The translations under genes were made by a program, and so were the position numbers. Below, piece by piece: positions 25,108 to 33,603 of a stretch of DNA of 64,000 bases. Source of the stretch: Arthrobacter dokdonellae. GTDB lineage: Bacteria > Actinomycetota > Actinomycetes > Actinomycetales > Micrococcaceae. The stretch lies in the NCBI RefSeq assembly GCF_003268655.1, contig NZ_CP029642.1, positions 2,170,001-2,234,000 on the forward strand. Reading direction: 5' to 3'. The notes below the pieces were generated by a model. That model had not been told where the DNA came from. It did no database searches and was given only the letters and a program-made list of their open reading frames with translations. Numbering within the stretch: the first letter of the stretch is position 1; each line of letters starts with the position of its first letter.

Positions 25108-26229
25108 ATGGATCAGTCCTTGGTACACGTTGCGCAACTTTCCACCCGCCGCCCGGCGGTGTCGGTGGAGGAACTGCTAAAGGGATTTGTTCCCTCGCCC
25201 CGCTTTGGCGGGGTTTCCTTCGCAAGCTACCGTCCGGACCCTGCGCAGCCGTCGCAGGCCGAGGCCGTGCAGGTGCTGGAAAGCTTCGGATCGCAGGCTG
25301 CCGGCAAACCGGCGGGCGGGCTGCGCAGGCTCCTTGGCGGCAAGTTCTTTGGCGACGGGGCAAAGAAGTCTGGTTCGCGGGCGGGCATCTACCTGGACGG
25401 CGGATTCGGTGTGGGGAAGACGCACCTGCTCTCCTCGCTGTGGCACCAGGTGGAAGGTCCCAAGGCGATCGGCACCTTCGTCGAATACACGAACCTGGTG
25501 GGCGCACTGTCCTTCCGGAAGACGGTGGAGGCGCTGAGCAGCTACAAGCTGGTCTGCATCGACGAGTTTGAGCTGGACGACCCCGGCGACACCGTGCTGA
25601 TGTCCCGTCTCATGCGTGAACTGGCCGACGCCGGTGTCAAGCTGGCGGCCACGTCCAACACGCTGCCCGGGGCGCTGGGCGACGGGCGCTTCGCGGCGGT
25701 CGACTTCCAGCGCGAGATCCAGGTGCTGGCAGACCAGTTTGAGATCCTGCACATTGACGGCGAGGACTTCCGGCACCGCGGGCTGCCCACGCCGCCGCAA
25801 CCATTGCCCAACAGCGACCTCGACGCCACCATGCGGAGGGAATTTGCCGGCAAGACCGTGGCGGTTGACGACTTCGGCACGCTCGTGGACCACCTGGCCG
25901 GTGTCCACCCCTCCCGGTACCGGCAGCTGATTGACGGGATCGACGCCGTCGTCTGGCGCAATGTGCACACCATCACCGAGCAGGCGGTGGCCCTGCGCTT
26001 TGTGGTCCTGGCGGACCGCCTGTACGACAAAGACGTGCCGATCCTTGGCAGCGGCGCACCGCTTGACACCCTCTTCACCCCGGAAATGATGGCCGGCGGA
26101 TACCAGAAGAAGTATTTCCGGGCCGTGTCCCGCCTGACGGCCCTGGCGCGGGAAGCGAGGGAGGAGCCGGACGGCGGGGCTGGCGACGGTTCCGCGTCCG
26201 CTCCGCAGCCGGTGGGCCTGGGCGCCTAG
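25108..26229 (+). CDS. zapE: Cell division protein ZapE (AFG1-like ATPase)
   Basis: A 373-residue P-loop ATPase of the AFG1/ZapE family. Walker A is GGFGVGKTHLL near residues 98-108; Walker B is LVCIDEFELDD. ZapE associates with FtsZ in E. coli; in actinobacteria its job is mainly inferred. The ATG at 25108 lacks a clear Shine-Dalgarno. TTG at 25120 is an alternative start, because the family match begins near there. Confidence 0.88.
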   Translation: MDQSLVHVAQLSTRRPAVSVEELLKGFVPSPRFGGVSFASYRPDPAQPSQAEAVQVLESFGSQAAGKPAGGLRRLLGGKFFGDGAKKSGSRAGIYLDGGFGVGKTHLLSSLWHQVEGPKAIGTFVEYTNLVGALSFRKTVEALSSYKLVCIDEFELDDPGDTVLMSRLMRELADAGVKLAATSNTLPGALGDGRFAAVDFQREIQVLADQFEILHIDGEDFRHRGLPTPPQPLPNSDLDATMRREFAGKTVAVDDFGTLVDHLAGVHPSRYRQLIDGIDAVVWRNVHTITEQAVALRFVVLADRLYDKDVPILGSGAPLDTLFTPEMMAGGYQKKYFRAVSRLTALAREAREEPDGGAGDGSASAPQPVGLGA

Positions 26230-26256
26230 GAAGACGCAGCCGACCTCAAACGCAAA

Positions 26257-26292
26257 AGGCGCCGGTGCCGTCTCTCGACGGGACCGGCGCCT
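26257..26292. terminator. Convergent terminator between zapE and the small antitoxin-like gene
   Basis: A 16-base stem with one mismatch (26257-26272 with 26277-26292) and loop TCTC. On the minus strand it is followed by TTTTGCG. It sits between converging genes and can serve both strands. Confidence 0.75.
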
Positions 26293-26326
26293 CCCTTGAC
26301 GTCAATTCAGGGGCGGAGGAGCGGAA

Positions 26327-26512
26327 TCAGGCCTTGGGCCTGTCCACAAAATCCGAAGCAGCCTGCTGGACGCCGTCGATCTGGTCCTTGAACTTCTCAC
26401 CTGTCTTGCTGTCGATGAAGTCGCCAGCCTTCTGGATGCCGTCCTTGACCTGATCTGCGTGTCCCTGCAACAGCCCCTCGGCCTCGCCCTTGATATCGTC
26501 AAAAATAGACAA
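26327..26512 (-). CDS. Small MT0933-like antitoxin-family protein
   Basis: A 61-residue acidic protein (SIFDDIKGEAEGLLQGHADQ ... VDRPKA) with the repeated-charged helix and GDFIDSKTGEKFKDQID seen in the MT0933-like antitoxin family (Rv0909 type). The start is a TTG at 26512, fixed by a strong GGGAGG 6 bases upstream. No toxin (SRPBCC-type Rv0910 in M. tuberculosis) is next to it. Many actinobacteria carry lone copies, so the antitoxin role is not certain. Confidence 0.7.
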   Translation of the reverse strand: MSIFDDIKGEAEGLLQGHADQVKDGIQKAGDFIDSKTGEKFKDQIDGVQQAASDFVDRPKA

Positions 26513-26593
26513 TGGGCACCTCCCTTCACTCCTGGGGCCATTGGCGCCCCAACCTCTCAACAGCCTAGTGGGCGCGGCGGGGATGTCAACGGC

Positions 26594-28861
26594 TCATCCC
26601 CCGTGAATCCGCTGGGCGTGAATTGCGGAGAGCTGCGCCCCGCCGCCGTCGCCGCCCCGGGCGGGTGCCGGACCGGGCCCTCGTCCCGCCCGCGACGGCC
26701 ACCACATGCGCCTCCCGATGGCGTAGGACAGCGCCGGGACCAGCAGCGACCGGACGATGACGGTGTCCAGCAGCACGCCGAAGGCGACGATGAACGCCAG
26801 CTGTGCCAGGAACAGCAGGGGAATGACGCCCAAGGCGGCGAACGTGGCGGCCAGCACCACGCCCGCCGACGTGATGACGCCGCCGGTCTTGCCGAGCCCG
26901 CGCAGGACCCCGGCGCGGGTTCCCATGAGCTGGGACTCCTCGCGGACCCGGGTCATGAGGAAGATGTTGTAGTCGACGCCGAGGGCCACCAGGAACACGA
27001 AGCCAAAGAGCGGAACCGTCGCATCGGCGCCGGGAAAGCCAAAGACGTGGTTGAACACCAGCGCGGACACGCCCATGGTCGCCGTGTAGGAGACGATCAC
27101 GGAACCGATCAGGACCAGCGGCGCCACCAGGGAGCGCAGCAGCGCCATGAGCACCAGCAGGATGACCGCCAGGACCAGGGGAACGATTTTCACCAGGTCG
27201 TTTTGCGCCGTCGTGTTGGTGTCCAGGGCGATGGCCGTCACGCCGCCCACCAGCACATCCGGGTCGACCTTGGGCAGCCCGGACCGGAGGTTGACCACTA
27301 CCTGTTCCGCCCGGTCGGAATCGGCCTGGTCCGCCAGGGTGGCATTGATCAGCACGCGCCCGTCCCTGACCACGGCCGGCGCTCCGGTGCCGGGCCGGCC
27401 TCCTTCGGTCTGGACGGCCGCGCCCGCGACCCCGTGCGCGCGTTCGACGGCGGAGAGCACCTCGCGCTGCTTGTCCGCGTCGGCGACGATCACCACGGGG
27501 CTGCCGCTGCCGGCGTCGAAGTGCCGTGCCAGCGCCGCCTGGCCGTCCACGGCGTTGCTCGGGCCGAGGATGACCTGGGTCTGGGACACCCCGTGCGCCT
27601 GGAGCTGCAGTACGCCGCTGCTGGCCAGGACCAGCACGCCCAGGGTGATCACCCAGGTCAGGTTCGGCCGGCGGGCCACCAGCAGTCCCACGCGGCGCCA
27701 CAGCCCGCCAATGCCGGAGAGTCCGTGCGCCACGTCGTCGCCCTTGGACGGGGCCATTGCCGCCGTGCCCTCCGCGGCATGCTTGTGGGCGTGCCCGTGC
27801 CCCACCTTGGGCCGGAACGGCCAAAAGGCGGTGCGGCCAAAGAGCGCCAGCAGGGCCGGGAGGCAGGTGAGCGCGGCCAGCAGGGAAAAGAAGATGCCGA
27901 TGGCGGCGATGGGCCCCAGGCTGCGGTTGGAATTCAAGTCGGAGACCAACAGGCACAGCAGGGCCAGGATCACGGTGGTGCCGGAGGCGGTGATCGGTTC
28001 CCAGGCGCTGCGGAGGGCCCGTCCCATGGCGGTCCAGGAGGACTTCACCTCGTGCAGGCCTTCCCGGAAGCGCGCGACCAGCAGCAGCGAATAGTCGGTG
28101 GCGGCGCCTATGACCAGAATGGACAGGATGCCCTGGCTTTGCCCGCTCAGCTTGATCACGTCCGCGCTGGCCAGGGCGTACACCACGAGGATCGCCGCGC
28201 AGAGCGCCACGACGGAGGTGAAGAGGACCAGGACCGGCAGGACCACGGAGCGGTAGACGACCAGCAGGATCACAAAGACGGCCAGCAGCGCCACCAGCAG
28301 CAGCACGCCGTCGATCCCGGCAAAAGCCCCGATGAGGTCCGCGGTGAGCCCGGCGGGCCCCGTGACGTAGTAGCTCATGCCCTCCGTCGCCTGGGCCGCC
28401 AGGACCCCGCGGAGCCCGTCGACCACGGTCTTCAGTTCCCCGGCGTCGGCCACGGGGACGATGAACTCCACCGCGAGCTTGTCCCGGGACGGGATGGGGC
28501 CGGCAATCCCGGCCGCAGCCCCGCCCGAGGCCTTCTGGACGCCGGGCACGGCGCCCAGCTTGTCCGGCAGCGCCGCCAGCCGGGCCAGCTGCGCCGCGCT
28601 GAACTCCGTCCCGGAGGTGACGAGCACCACGGCCGGGATGGTGCTGCTGTCCACGAAGCGCTTCTGCCAGGCCTGGACGGCGGTGGATTCGGCGCTGGCG
28701 GGCAGGAAAGCGGCCTGGTCGTTGGTCGAGACGTCGGAGATCTTGCCGAACGTGGGCCCGCCCACGCCGGCGATCAACAACCAGATGACGATCAGCACTG
28801 CCGGCAGCGTCAGCCGCAGCCACTTCTTGGGGGAACGGTCGCGAAGGTCCATGGCCACCAT
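26594..28861 (-). CDS. MMPL-family RND exporter
   Basis: A 755-residue inner-membrane transporter with about twelve hydrophobic segments and two large exterior loops. The conserved helix motifs are GAATDYSLLLVARFREG and ALGVDYNIFLMTRVREE (D-Y pairs used for proton coupling in MMPL proteins). Family members export lipids, siderophores or drugs. It is divergent from a MarR regulator with a 79-base shared promoter region, a layout suggesting that MarR controls it and that a toxic small molecule is the signal. Confidence 0.9.
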   Translation of the reverse strand: MVAMDLRDRSPKKWLRLTLPAVLIVIWLLIAGVGGPTFGKISDVSTNDQAAFLPASAESTAVQAWQKRFVDSSTIPAVVLVTSGTEFSAAQLARLAALPDKLGAVPGVQKASGGAAAGIAGPIPSRDKLAVEFIVPVADAGELKTVVDGLRGVLAAQATEGMSYYVTGPAGLTADLIGAFAGIDGVLLLVALLAVFVILLVVYRSVVLPVLVLFTSVVALCAAILVVYALASADVIKLSGQSQGILSILVIGAATDYSLLLVARFREGLHEVKSSWTAMGRALRSAWEPITASGTTVILALLCLLVSDLNSNRSLGPIAAIGIFFSLLAALTCLPALLALFGRTAFWPFRPKVGHGHAHKHAAEGTAAMAPSKGDDVAHGLSGIGGLWRRVGLLVARRPNLTWVITLGVLVLASSGVLQLQAHGVSQTQVILGPSNAVDGQAALARHFDAGSGSPVVIVADADKQREVLSAVERAHGVAGAAVQTEGGRPGTGAPAVVRDGRVLINATLADQADSDRAEQVVVNLRSGLPKVDPDVLVGGVTAIALDTNTTAQNDLVKIVPLVLAVILLVLMALLRSLVAPLVLIGSVIVSYTATMGVSALVFNHVFGFPGADATVPLFGFVFLVALGVDYNIFLMTRVREESQLMGTRAGVLRGLGKTGGVITSAGVVLAATFAALGVIPLLFLAQLAFIVAFGVLLDTVIVRSLLVPALSYAIGRRMWWPSRAGRGPGPAPARGGDGGGAQLSAIHAQRIHGG

Positions 28862-28871
28862 AGTACTTCCA

Positions 28872-28900
28872 TTGACGAGATATTATGCGATGGAGATAAA
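28872..28900 (+). promoter_or_regulatory. marR promoter in the MMPL-MarR divergent region
   Basis: -35 TTGACG (28872-28877) and -10 GATAAA (28895-28900) with 17 bases between. On the opposite strand CATAAT sits at 28889-28884 and could be the -10 of the exporter gene, overlapping this promoter. An imperfect inverted pair TCCATTG/CGATGGA lies in the same stretch. Probable MarR operator, by inference. Confidence 0.5.
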
Positions 28901-28940
28901 AATTGTGTCTTTGAGCCGCGCATGACGGAAGATTGGTCGC

Positions 28941-29438
28941 ATGGAACCACTTGATCGCACTGGAGAACTCATGGCTGCCATGCGCGGGTTCACGTATGAA
29001 TCGGACCGCTATGTGGAACGGACCGCCGCCGTGAACGGACTGCACCGCACGGATTTGAACGCCCTGGGGTTCCTCATCCGCCCCAGCACTCCGGAGCGCC
29101 CGCTGACACCGGGAAAACTGGGGGAGGCCCTGAACCTGAGCTCCCCTGCCACCACGGCCCTCGTGGACAGGCTGGAACGCTCGGGCCACGTGAACCGCCG
29201 GCGCAGCGAGTCCGACCGCCGGCAGGTGGAGCTGGCCATGACGGACCACGCCCGGGACGTGGGGCGCGCCCTGTTCACGCCGCTGGCCGAGCAGCTGCGA
29301 GGCGCCGTGGAGAAGTACACGGCCCCGGAGGTTGAGCTGGTGACGCGGTTCCTGATGGACATGACCGCGGCCACGGAAGCGGCGCGGAATGCCCTCACGG
29401 TGCCCGCAGCCGGGGCGCCTCCCGCGCCGGCGACGTAA
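28941..29438 (+). CDS. MarR-family transcriptional regulator
   Basis: A 165-residue winged-helix repressor. The recognition helix region is LSSPATTALVDRLERSGHVN, and the wing is RRRSESDRRQVELAMTDHAR, containing the conserved D-R-R. Family members sense small aromatic or lipophilic compounds and repress an exporter. It is divergently placed from the MMPL gene. Confidence 0.9.
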   Translation: MEPLDRTGELMAAMRGFTYESDRYVERTAAVNGLHRTDLNALGFLIRPSTPERPLTPGKLGEALNLSSPATTALVDRLERSGHVNRRRSESDRRQVELAMTDHARDVGRALFTPLAEQLRGAVEKYTAPEVELVTRFLMDMTAATEAARNALTVPAAGAPPAPAT

Positions 29439-29462
29439 GTCTGGTGCGCCGGGGACATTGCC

Positions 29463-29508
29463 GCCGGCGCAGTCCGGTGTGCCAGGCCGGCGCAGTCCGG
29501 TGTGCCAG
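29463..29508. repeat. Perfect 23-base tandem duplication upstream of the SMR gene
   Basis: Two identical 23-base units starting GCCGGCGCAGTCCGG at 29463 and 29486. Imperfect traces (GCCAGGATGGCAGGAGCCAG) follow. Located between marR and the SMR gene. I looked here for guanidine-binding leaders, which often precede SugE-like genes, and did not find one. Confidence 0.7.
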
Positions 29509-29587
29509 GATGGCAGGAGCCAGCAGGCACCCGGACGAGGTGCGCCGTACCCGGCCAGCGACAAGACGGCGTGGTGGAGGAATTCCC

Positions 29588-29902
29588 ATGACGTGGATTG
29601 TCTTGATTGTCTCCGGAGTGCTTGAGGCCGTATGGGCCACTGCCCTGGGCAGGGGCGAGGGCTTCAGCAAGCTGCTGCCCAGCATCGTCTTCGTGGCCGC
29701 CCTCGCGGCCAGCATGGGCGGCCTTGCCTGGGCCATGCGTACGCTGCCTGTCGGCACGTCCTACGCGGTATGGGTGGGCATCGGCGCGGCCCTGACCGTC
29801 GCCTACGCCATGGCAACCGGGACGGAGTCCGTGTCGCTGCTGAAGGTGCTGCTCCTGCTGGGCCTGGTCGGCTGCATTGTGGGGCTGAAGCTGGCCCACT
29901 AG
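29588..29902 (+). CDS. SMR-family small multidrug/guanidinium transporter
   Basis: A 104-residue, four-helix membrane protein. It opens MTWIVLIVSGVLEAVWATAL, with a conserved Glu in the first helix (E13) that carries protons, and has LPVGTSYAVWVGIGAALTV in helix 3. This is closer to the SugE/Gdx subfamily (guanidinium export) than to EmrE. ATG at 29588 is the start. It ends just before a long hairpin. Confidence 0.85.
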   Translation: MTWIVLIVSGVLEAVWATALGRGEGFSKLLPSIVFVAALAASMGGLAWAMRTLPVGTSYAVWVGIGAALTVAYAMATGTESVSLLKVLLLLGLVGCIVGLKLAH

Positions 29903-29905
29903 CAT

Positions 29906-29966
29906 ACGACGCTTAACGTACGACGGCGACGCAAGGCTTGCGTCGCCGTCGTACGTTAAGGGTCGT
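29906..29966. terminator. Long palindromic terminator, SMR gene and tRNA-Val
   Basis: A near-perfect palindrome of 49 bases (29912-29960) with a single centre base, extended by ACGAC/GTCGT to 29906-29966. It lies between the SMR gene (+) and tRNA-Val (-), and can end transcription on both strands. Confidence 0.8.
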
Positions 29967-30037
29967 GGGCGATACTGGGATCGAACCAGTGACCTCTTCC
30001 GTGTCAGGGAAGCGCGCTACCGCTGCGCCAATCGCCC
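29966..30037 (-). tRNA. tRNA-Val(GAC)
   Basis: Cloverleaf with 7-base acceptor GGGCGAT/ATCGCCC, anticodon loop CTGACAC (anticodon GAC) in stem CTTCC/GGAAG, T-loop GTTCGATCC, discriminator A. The 72-base length is normal. It is nearly identical to the copy at 30241-30312. Confidence 0.95.
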
Positions 30038-30054
30038 CAAGGGGTGGTGGATGG

Positions 30055-30089
30055 GAAAAAACTGCCGGAATCCGAGGGTTCCGGCAGTT
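30055..30089 (-). terminator. Terminator after tRNA-Gly
   Basis: An 11-base perfect stem (30060-30070 with 30079-30089), loop of 8, followed on the minus strand by TTTTTCCC. It ends the Gly-Cys-Val-Gly tRNA transcript. Confidence 0.8.
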
Positions 30090-30105
30090 CCTTGCTTTAC
30101 ATCCG

Positions 30106-30178
<73 letters not shown>

Positions 30179-30240
30179 ATTTTCGTGCAGTACTACGTTA
30201 TCCGACTTTCGCCAGGTGAACGAACAATGACGTTCATTCG

Positions 30241-30312
30241 TGGGCGATACTGGGATCGAACCAGTGACCTCTTCCGTGTCAGGGAAGCGCGCTACCGCTG
30301 CGCCAATCGCCC
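30241..30312 (-). tRNA. tRNA-Val(GAC), copy 1
   Basis: Same cloverleaf and anticodon GAC as 29966-30037; acceptor GGGCGAT and discriminator A. The tRNA-Val and tRNA-Gly pair occurs twice in the minus-strand cluster, with unrelated spacers, so the copies arose by duplication. Confidence 0.95.
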
Positions 30313-30375
30313 AATGCATCACACTGGCACCGTTACATCCGTGCCCAGCGAAATACCTTGGTTCAGCCTAAATGG

Positions 30376-30446
30376 AGGTGGGAACGGGATTCGAACCCGT
30401 GTACACGGCTTTGCAGGCCGTTGCCTCGCCTCTCGGCCACCCCACC
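30376..30446 (-). tRNA. tRNA-Cys(GCA)
   Basis: Acceptor GGTGGGG/TCCCACC; anticodon loop CTGCAAA (GCA) in stem ACGGC/GCCGT. The genomic sequence continues as CCA (30373-30375 on the complement), so the CCA end is encoded. About 71 bases plus CCA. Only Cys gene in the window. Confidence 0.95.
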
Positions 30447-30470
30447 GTGAGTGCTGAACGGTGTCCTGCG

Positions 30471-30543
<73 letters not shown>

Positions 30544-30949
30544 AAAGCATCAGTTCGCAGTCGGTCGCGTTTCCGCGCCGCTGTTCCGTGTTGCTGCGAT
30601 GAAAACTGTACCCGAGCCTTTTCCTAAACGCCAAATCGATCACGCGCGGCACCGGGGCGGTGACGGCAGGTCGGGTTCCGATCGCCGCAACGGCGCGGAA
30701 CTTCATCGGCGAAAATGAATTACAGCGCTGTTATTCGCAGGCATTTTGAGACCGGCCAGGCCGTCATGGGGGCGTTGGTGGGCCCGGACAAAGGTGCGCG
30801 GCTGGTCACCAATGGTGGCGCGGCGGCGCGCCTTGGCGGGCCGCTGTGGCGCCAGGGGGCCGATTATGCAGTCACGCGGGATTTGGGCTATTGTTTTGAA
30901 CGCACCAAGGAAAACCGCTGGTTCGGCAACGATCCAGGCGGATGACTTT
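30544..30949. promoter_or_regulatory. Spacer between opposing tRNA units
   Basis: This 406-base region must hold the promoter of the minus-strand cluster and that of tRNA-Val(CAC). A 76-codon open frame (30715-30945, +) starts MNYSAVIRRHFETG, but it has no good ribosome-binding site, ends inside the expected promoter of the tRNA, and matches no family I know. I do not count it as a gene. Confidence 0.4.
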
Positions 30950-31021
30950 GGGCGATTGGCGCAGTGGTAGCGCGCTTCGTTCACACCGAAGAGGTCACTG
31001 GTTCGAACCCAGTATCGCCCA
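30950..31021 (+). tRNA. tRNA-Val(CAC)
   Basis: Acceptor GGGCGAT/ATCGCCC, anticodon loop TTCACAC (CAC) in stem CTTCG/CGAAG, discriminator A, and CCA encoded at 31022-31024. Isoacceptor for GUG codons, which are very frequent in this high-GC sequence. Confidence 0.95.
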
Positions 31022-31028
31022 CCACATG

Positions 31029-31075
31029 AAAAGCCCCGCCCGCCTGCTCCACGCAGGGAAGCGGGGCTTTTTCGT
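31029..31075 (+). terminator. Rho-independent terminator after tRNA-Val(CAC)
   Basis: Outer stem AAAAGCCCCGC (31029-31039) with GCGGGGCTTTT (31061-31071) and an inner stem CCTGC/GCAGG, then TTTT. This is a textbook terminator. Confidence 0.85.
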
Positions 31076-31150
31076 GCCCGCAACCTGCGTTATCCACAGC
31101 CGGGCGCCGCCGGTCTGCAAAGTGTCGGCGGGTAGTGAAATAGTGGAACC

Positions 31151-31993
31151 ATGACGGCACCAGCATTGGCACACACCACCGAATTGGGGCGCATGTACGC
31201 CCGATCGCTCACGGATCCGCCCAAGGTTCCCTCCATCACCACGGTGATCGGCCAGCAGTCGACGAGTCTTGACGGCTGGATCGGCTACATGGCGGCAAGC
31301 GCCGTGGCCAGCCACCCCGACCTCGGCACCGCCGTCGGCAATCCGGGCCAGTTGCGCACCGTGGTGCGGGACAGCTCCAATGCCGCCGAACAGTACCGGG
31401 ACGCGGCGGCCTCCCGTGGGGACAGGGTCCACCACTACTGCGAACAGGTGGCGCTTCGCGCGCTGGGACGGCCCCATCAAATGCCGGAGGCGCGGGCCGC
31501 GCTGGCCGAAAAAGGAGAGGAGAACTTCGCCGTCCGCTTCGACGCCTGGTGGGACGAATACCAGGTTCAGCCCCTGGCGCCGGAAATTACGGTATGGAAT
31601 GAAACCCTCGGCTACGCCGGCACGTTGGATCTGGTGGCCACCATCGGCGGGAAGCTGTGCATCATCGACTACAAGACCAAGGGCACCGACCGCAACGGGC
31701 AGGTGAAGGGCCTCGACGCGAAGGTCGTCATGCAGCTCGTGGCAGGCATGAAGGCCGAGGAATCCATCGTGGACGAGGCCGCCGGCGCCTGGGAAGCCTG
31801 GAAATATGGACAGGACCCCGTCCTGCTGGGCGTGGCCGTGGGCGAGACGGAAGTGCGCACGCTGCGCGCCAATCCGGCCGTGCTTAAACATCACTGGTTC
31901 AAGTTCGCTTCCCTGCGCCGGGTGTGGCAGACATCCTTGGAGGCCGCACAGGCAGGGGCACCGCTGCTGCCCATCGCCCCGCCTGCCGGTTGA
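31151..31993 (+). CDS. PD-(D/E)XK nuclease-like protein
   Basis: A 280-residue protein. The segment near 155-178 (LGYAGTLDLVATIGGK, then LCIIDYKTK) has the D...D-x-K pattern of Cas4/RecB-type PD-(D/E)XK nuclease cores: the first Asp follows a Gly-rich turn, the second sits on a beta strand followed by Tyr-Lys. An earlier His (RVHHYCEQVALRALG) and a late Gln (KVVMQLVAGM) fit the usual helix motifs. It lacks four Cys for an Fe-S cluster. Function unknown; many actinobacterial copies stand alone next to tRNA or phage genes. Between tRNA-Val and def. Confidence 0.7.
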   Translation: MTAPALAHTTELGRMYARSLTDPPKVPSITTVIGQQSTSLDGWIGYMAASAVASHPDLGTAVGNPGQLRTVVRDSSNAAEQYRDAAASRGDRVHHYCEQVALRALGRPHQMPEARAALAEKGEENFAVRFDAWWDEYQVQPLAPEITVWNETLGYAGTLDLVATIGGKLCIIDYKTKGTDRNGQVKGLDAKVVMQLVAGMKAEESIVDEAAGAWEAWKYGQDPVLLGVAVGETEVRTLRANPAVLKHHWFKFASLRRVWQTSLEAAQAGAPLLPIAPPAG

Positions 31994-32122
31994 ACCGCCT
32001 GGCGCGGAGGGTTGAACCGTCGCCCGGGCCCGGCCAGCCGGCCGGACCTGCCAACTAGACTGGTGCCGAAGCTGTCATGCAGCACGCAAAGGCACGTTCC
32101 TAAAAAAGTGAGGTCCACACCC

Positions 32123-32686
32123 ATGGCCATTTTGAGCATTCGCATCATTGGCGACCCCGTCCTGCGGACCAAGGCATCGGATGTGACGGAGTTTGGCCCC
32201 GACCTGGCCAAGCTGATAGAGGACATGGCCGAGACCATGGCGGACGTGCGCGGCGCCGGGCTCGCGGCGCCGCAGGTGGGCGTCAGCAAGCGCATCTTCA
32301 CCTATGCGGTGGATGGACATGAGGGCCACGTGATCAACCCCGTCATTGCCGCCAGTGACGATTTCGCCCCGGATGAGCCCGAAGGCTGCCTGTCCGTCCC
32401 GGGTCTGGGCTTCAGTGTGCGCCGGCACCGCTGGGTGCGGATCACGGGCGTGGACATGAGCGGCGAGCCGCTGGACATGGAGGCCACCGGCATGCTGGCC
32501 AAGTGCTTCCAGCATGAAACCGACCACCTGGACGGCAAGCTGTACGTGGACAGGCTGGAAGGCGAGGACCGCAAGAGCGCCCTGCGCGCCATCCGCACCG
32601 CCAACTACCACCACGTCACGGCCGAAACCCTCACGCAGCGCGCCCGTACGGTCGGCTCGGCCTTCGGCGCAGGCGCCGCGGGATGA
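32123..32686 (+). CDS. def: Peptide deformylase
   Basis: A 187-residue metalloprotease that removes formyl from the N-terminal Met of new proteins. The motifs GLAAPQVG, EGCLSVPG (Cys ligand) and QHETDHLDG (HExxH zinc/iron site) are intact. ATG at 32123 is chosen; the frame extends 37 codons upstream. Overlaps fmt by 4 bases: formylation and deformylation are coupled genes. Confidence 0.95.
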   Translation: MAILSIRIIGDPVLRTKASDVTEFGPDLAKLIEDMAETMADVRGAGLAAPQVGVSKRIFTYAVDGHEGHVINPVIAASDDFAPDEPEGCLSVPGLGFSVRRHRWVRITGVDMSGEPLDMEATGMLAKCFQHETDHLDGKLYVDRLEGEDRKSALRAIRTANYHHVTAETLTQRARTVGSAFGAGAAG

Positions 32687-33603
32687 GGATCCTTTTCGCT
32701 GGAACCCCCGCCGCCGCACTGCCGTCCCTGGAGGCGCTCCGGACCGCCGGGCACCAGATTGTCGCCGTCCTGACCCGGCCGGATGCCCCGCTTGGACGCA
32801 AAAGGATCCTGACGCCGTCGCCCGTGGCCGCGCGGGCCGCCGAACTTGGCCTGCCCGTCATCAAGGCGGACAAGGTCGACGCCGCCGCACGGGAAGCCGT
32901 CACGGCCGCACGGCCCGAGGTGGCCGCCATCGTGGCCTATGGCGCCCTGGTGCCCGAATCGGCGCTGTCCATCCCGGAGCATGGCTGGGTCAACCTCCAC
33001 TTTTCCCTCCTGCCCGCCTGGCGCGGCGCGGCCCCGGTGCAGCATGCGCTCATCCACGGCGACGACGTCACCGGCGCCTCCACGTTCCTGCTCGACAAGG
33101 GCCTGGACACCGGCAACATCTACGGCACCATGACCGAGACCGTCCGCCCCACGGACACCAGCGAGGCGCTGTTGGAACGGCTCTCCCACCGCGGTGCCGT
33201 GCTGCTGGCCCAGACCATCGACGGCCTGGCCGCGGGCCGCCTGACCGCGCTGCCGCAGCAGGGCGAGGTTTCGCTGGCGCCCAAGCTGACGCTGGAGGAC
33301 GGGCGCATCGACTGGCGGCAGCCCGCGCTGGCCATCGACAGGCGGGTCCGCGGCGTGACCGCCGAACCCGGCGCCTGGACGCAGCTGTCCGGCCAGCGCG
33401 TCAAGCTTGGGCCGGTCGTGCCCCGGCCCGACGTCACCGCGCTGGCCCCGGGGCAACTGCGGACGGAGGCCAGGGCCGTGCTGGTGGGCACGGGGTCCCA
33501 CGCCGTCGAGCTGGGCCTGGTGCAACCGGCCGGCAAGAAATCCATGAAGGCAAGCGACTGGGCCCGAGGCCTGGCGAACAAGGAAGATGTGGTGTTTGAA
33601 TGA
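32683..33603 (+). CDS. fmt: Methionyl-tRNA formyltransferase
   Basis: A 306-residue enzyme that formylates Met-tRNAfMet using 10-formyl-tetrahydrofolate. The catalytic block WVNLHFSLLPAWRGAAPVQ contains the conserved Asn-His ... Asp. Overlaps def by ATGA and rsmB by ATGA, so def-fmt-rsmB form a tightly coupled operon. Confidence 0.95.
   Translation: MRILFAGTPAAALPSLEALRTAGHQIVAVLTRPDAPLGRKRILTPSPVAARAAELGLPVIKADKVDAAAREAVTAARPEVAAIVAYGALVPESALSIPEHGWVNLHFSLLPAWRGAAPVQHALIHGDDVTGASTFLLDKGLDTGNIYGTMTETVRPTDTSEALLERLSHRGAVLLAQTIDGLAAGRLTALPQQGEVSLAPKLTLEDGRIDWRQPALAIDRRVRGVTAEPGAWTQLSGQRVKLGPVVPRPDVTALAPGQLRTEARAVLVGTGSHAVELGLVQPAGKKSMKASDWARGLANKEDVVFE

Noticed and set aside
26586..29564. 992-codon minus-strand frame over the MMPL and MarR genes
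   Set aside because: It runs across two divergent genes and their promoter region and is Arg/Gly/Ala-rich with no family match.
29439..29587. Guanidine riboswitch upstream of the SMR gene
   Set aside because: SugE-like genes often have one. I searched for the paired ACGR loops and the long class I consensus; only a single CACC-ACGA-GGTG-like stem is seen, so I do not call it.
30715..30945. 76-codon open frame in the tRNA spacer
   Set aside because: No ribosome-binding site, no recognisable motif, and it ends where the promoter of tRNA-Val(CAC) should be.
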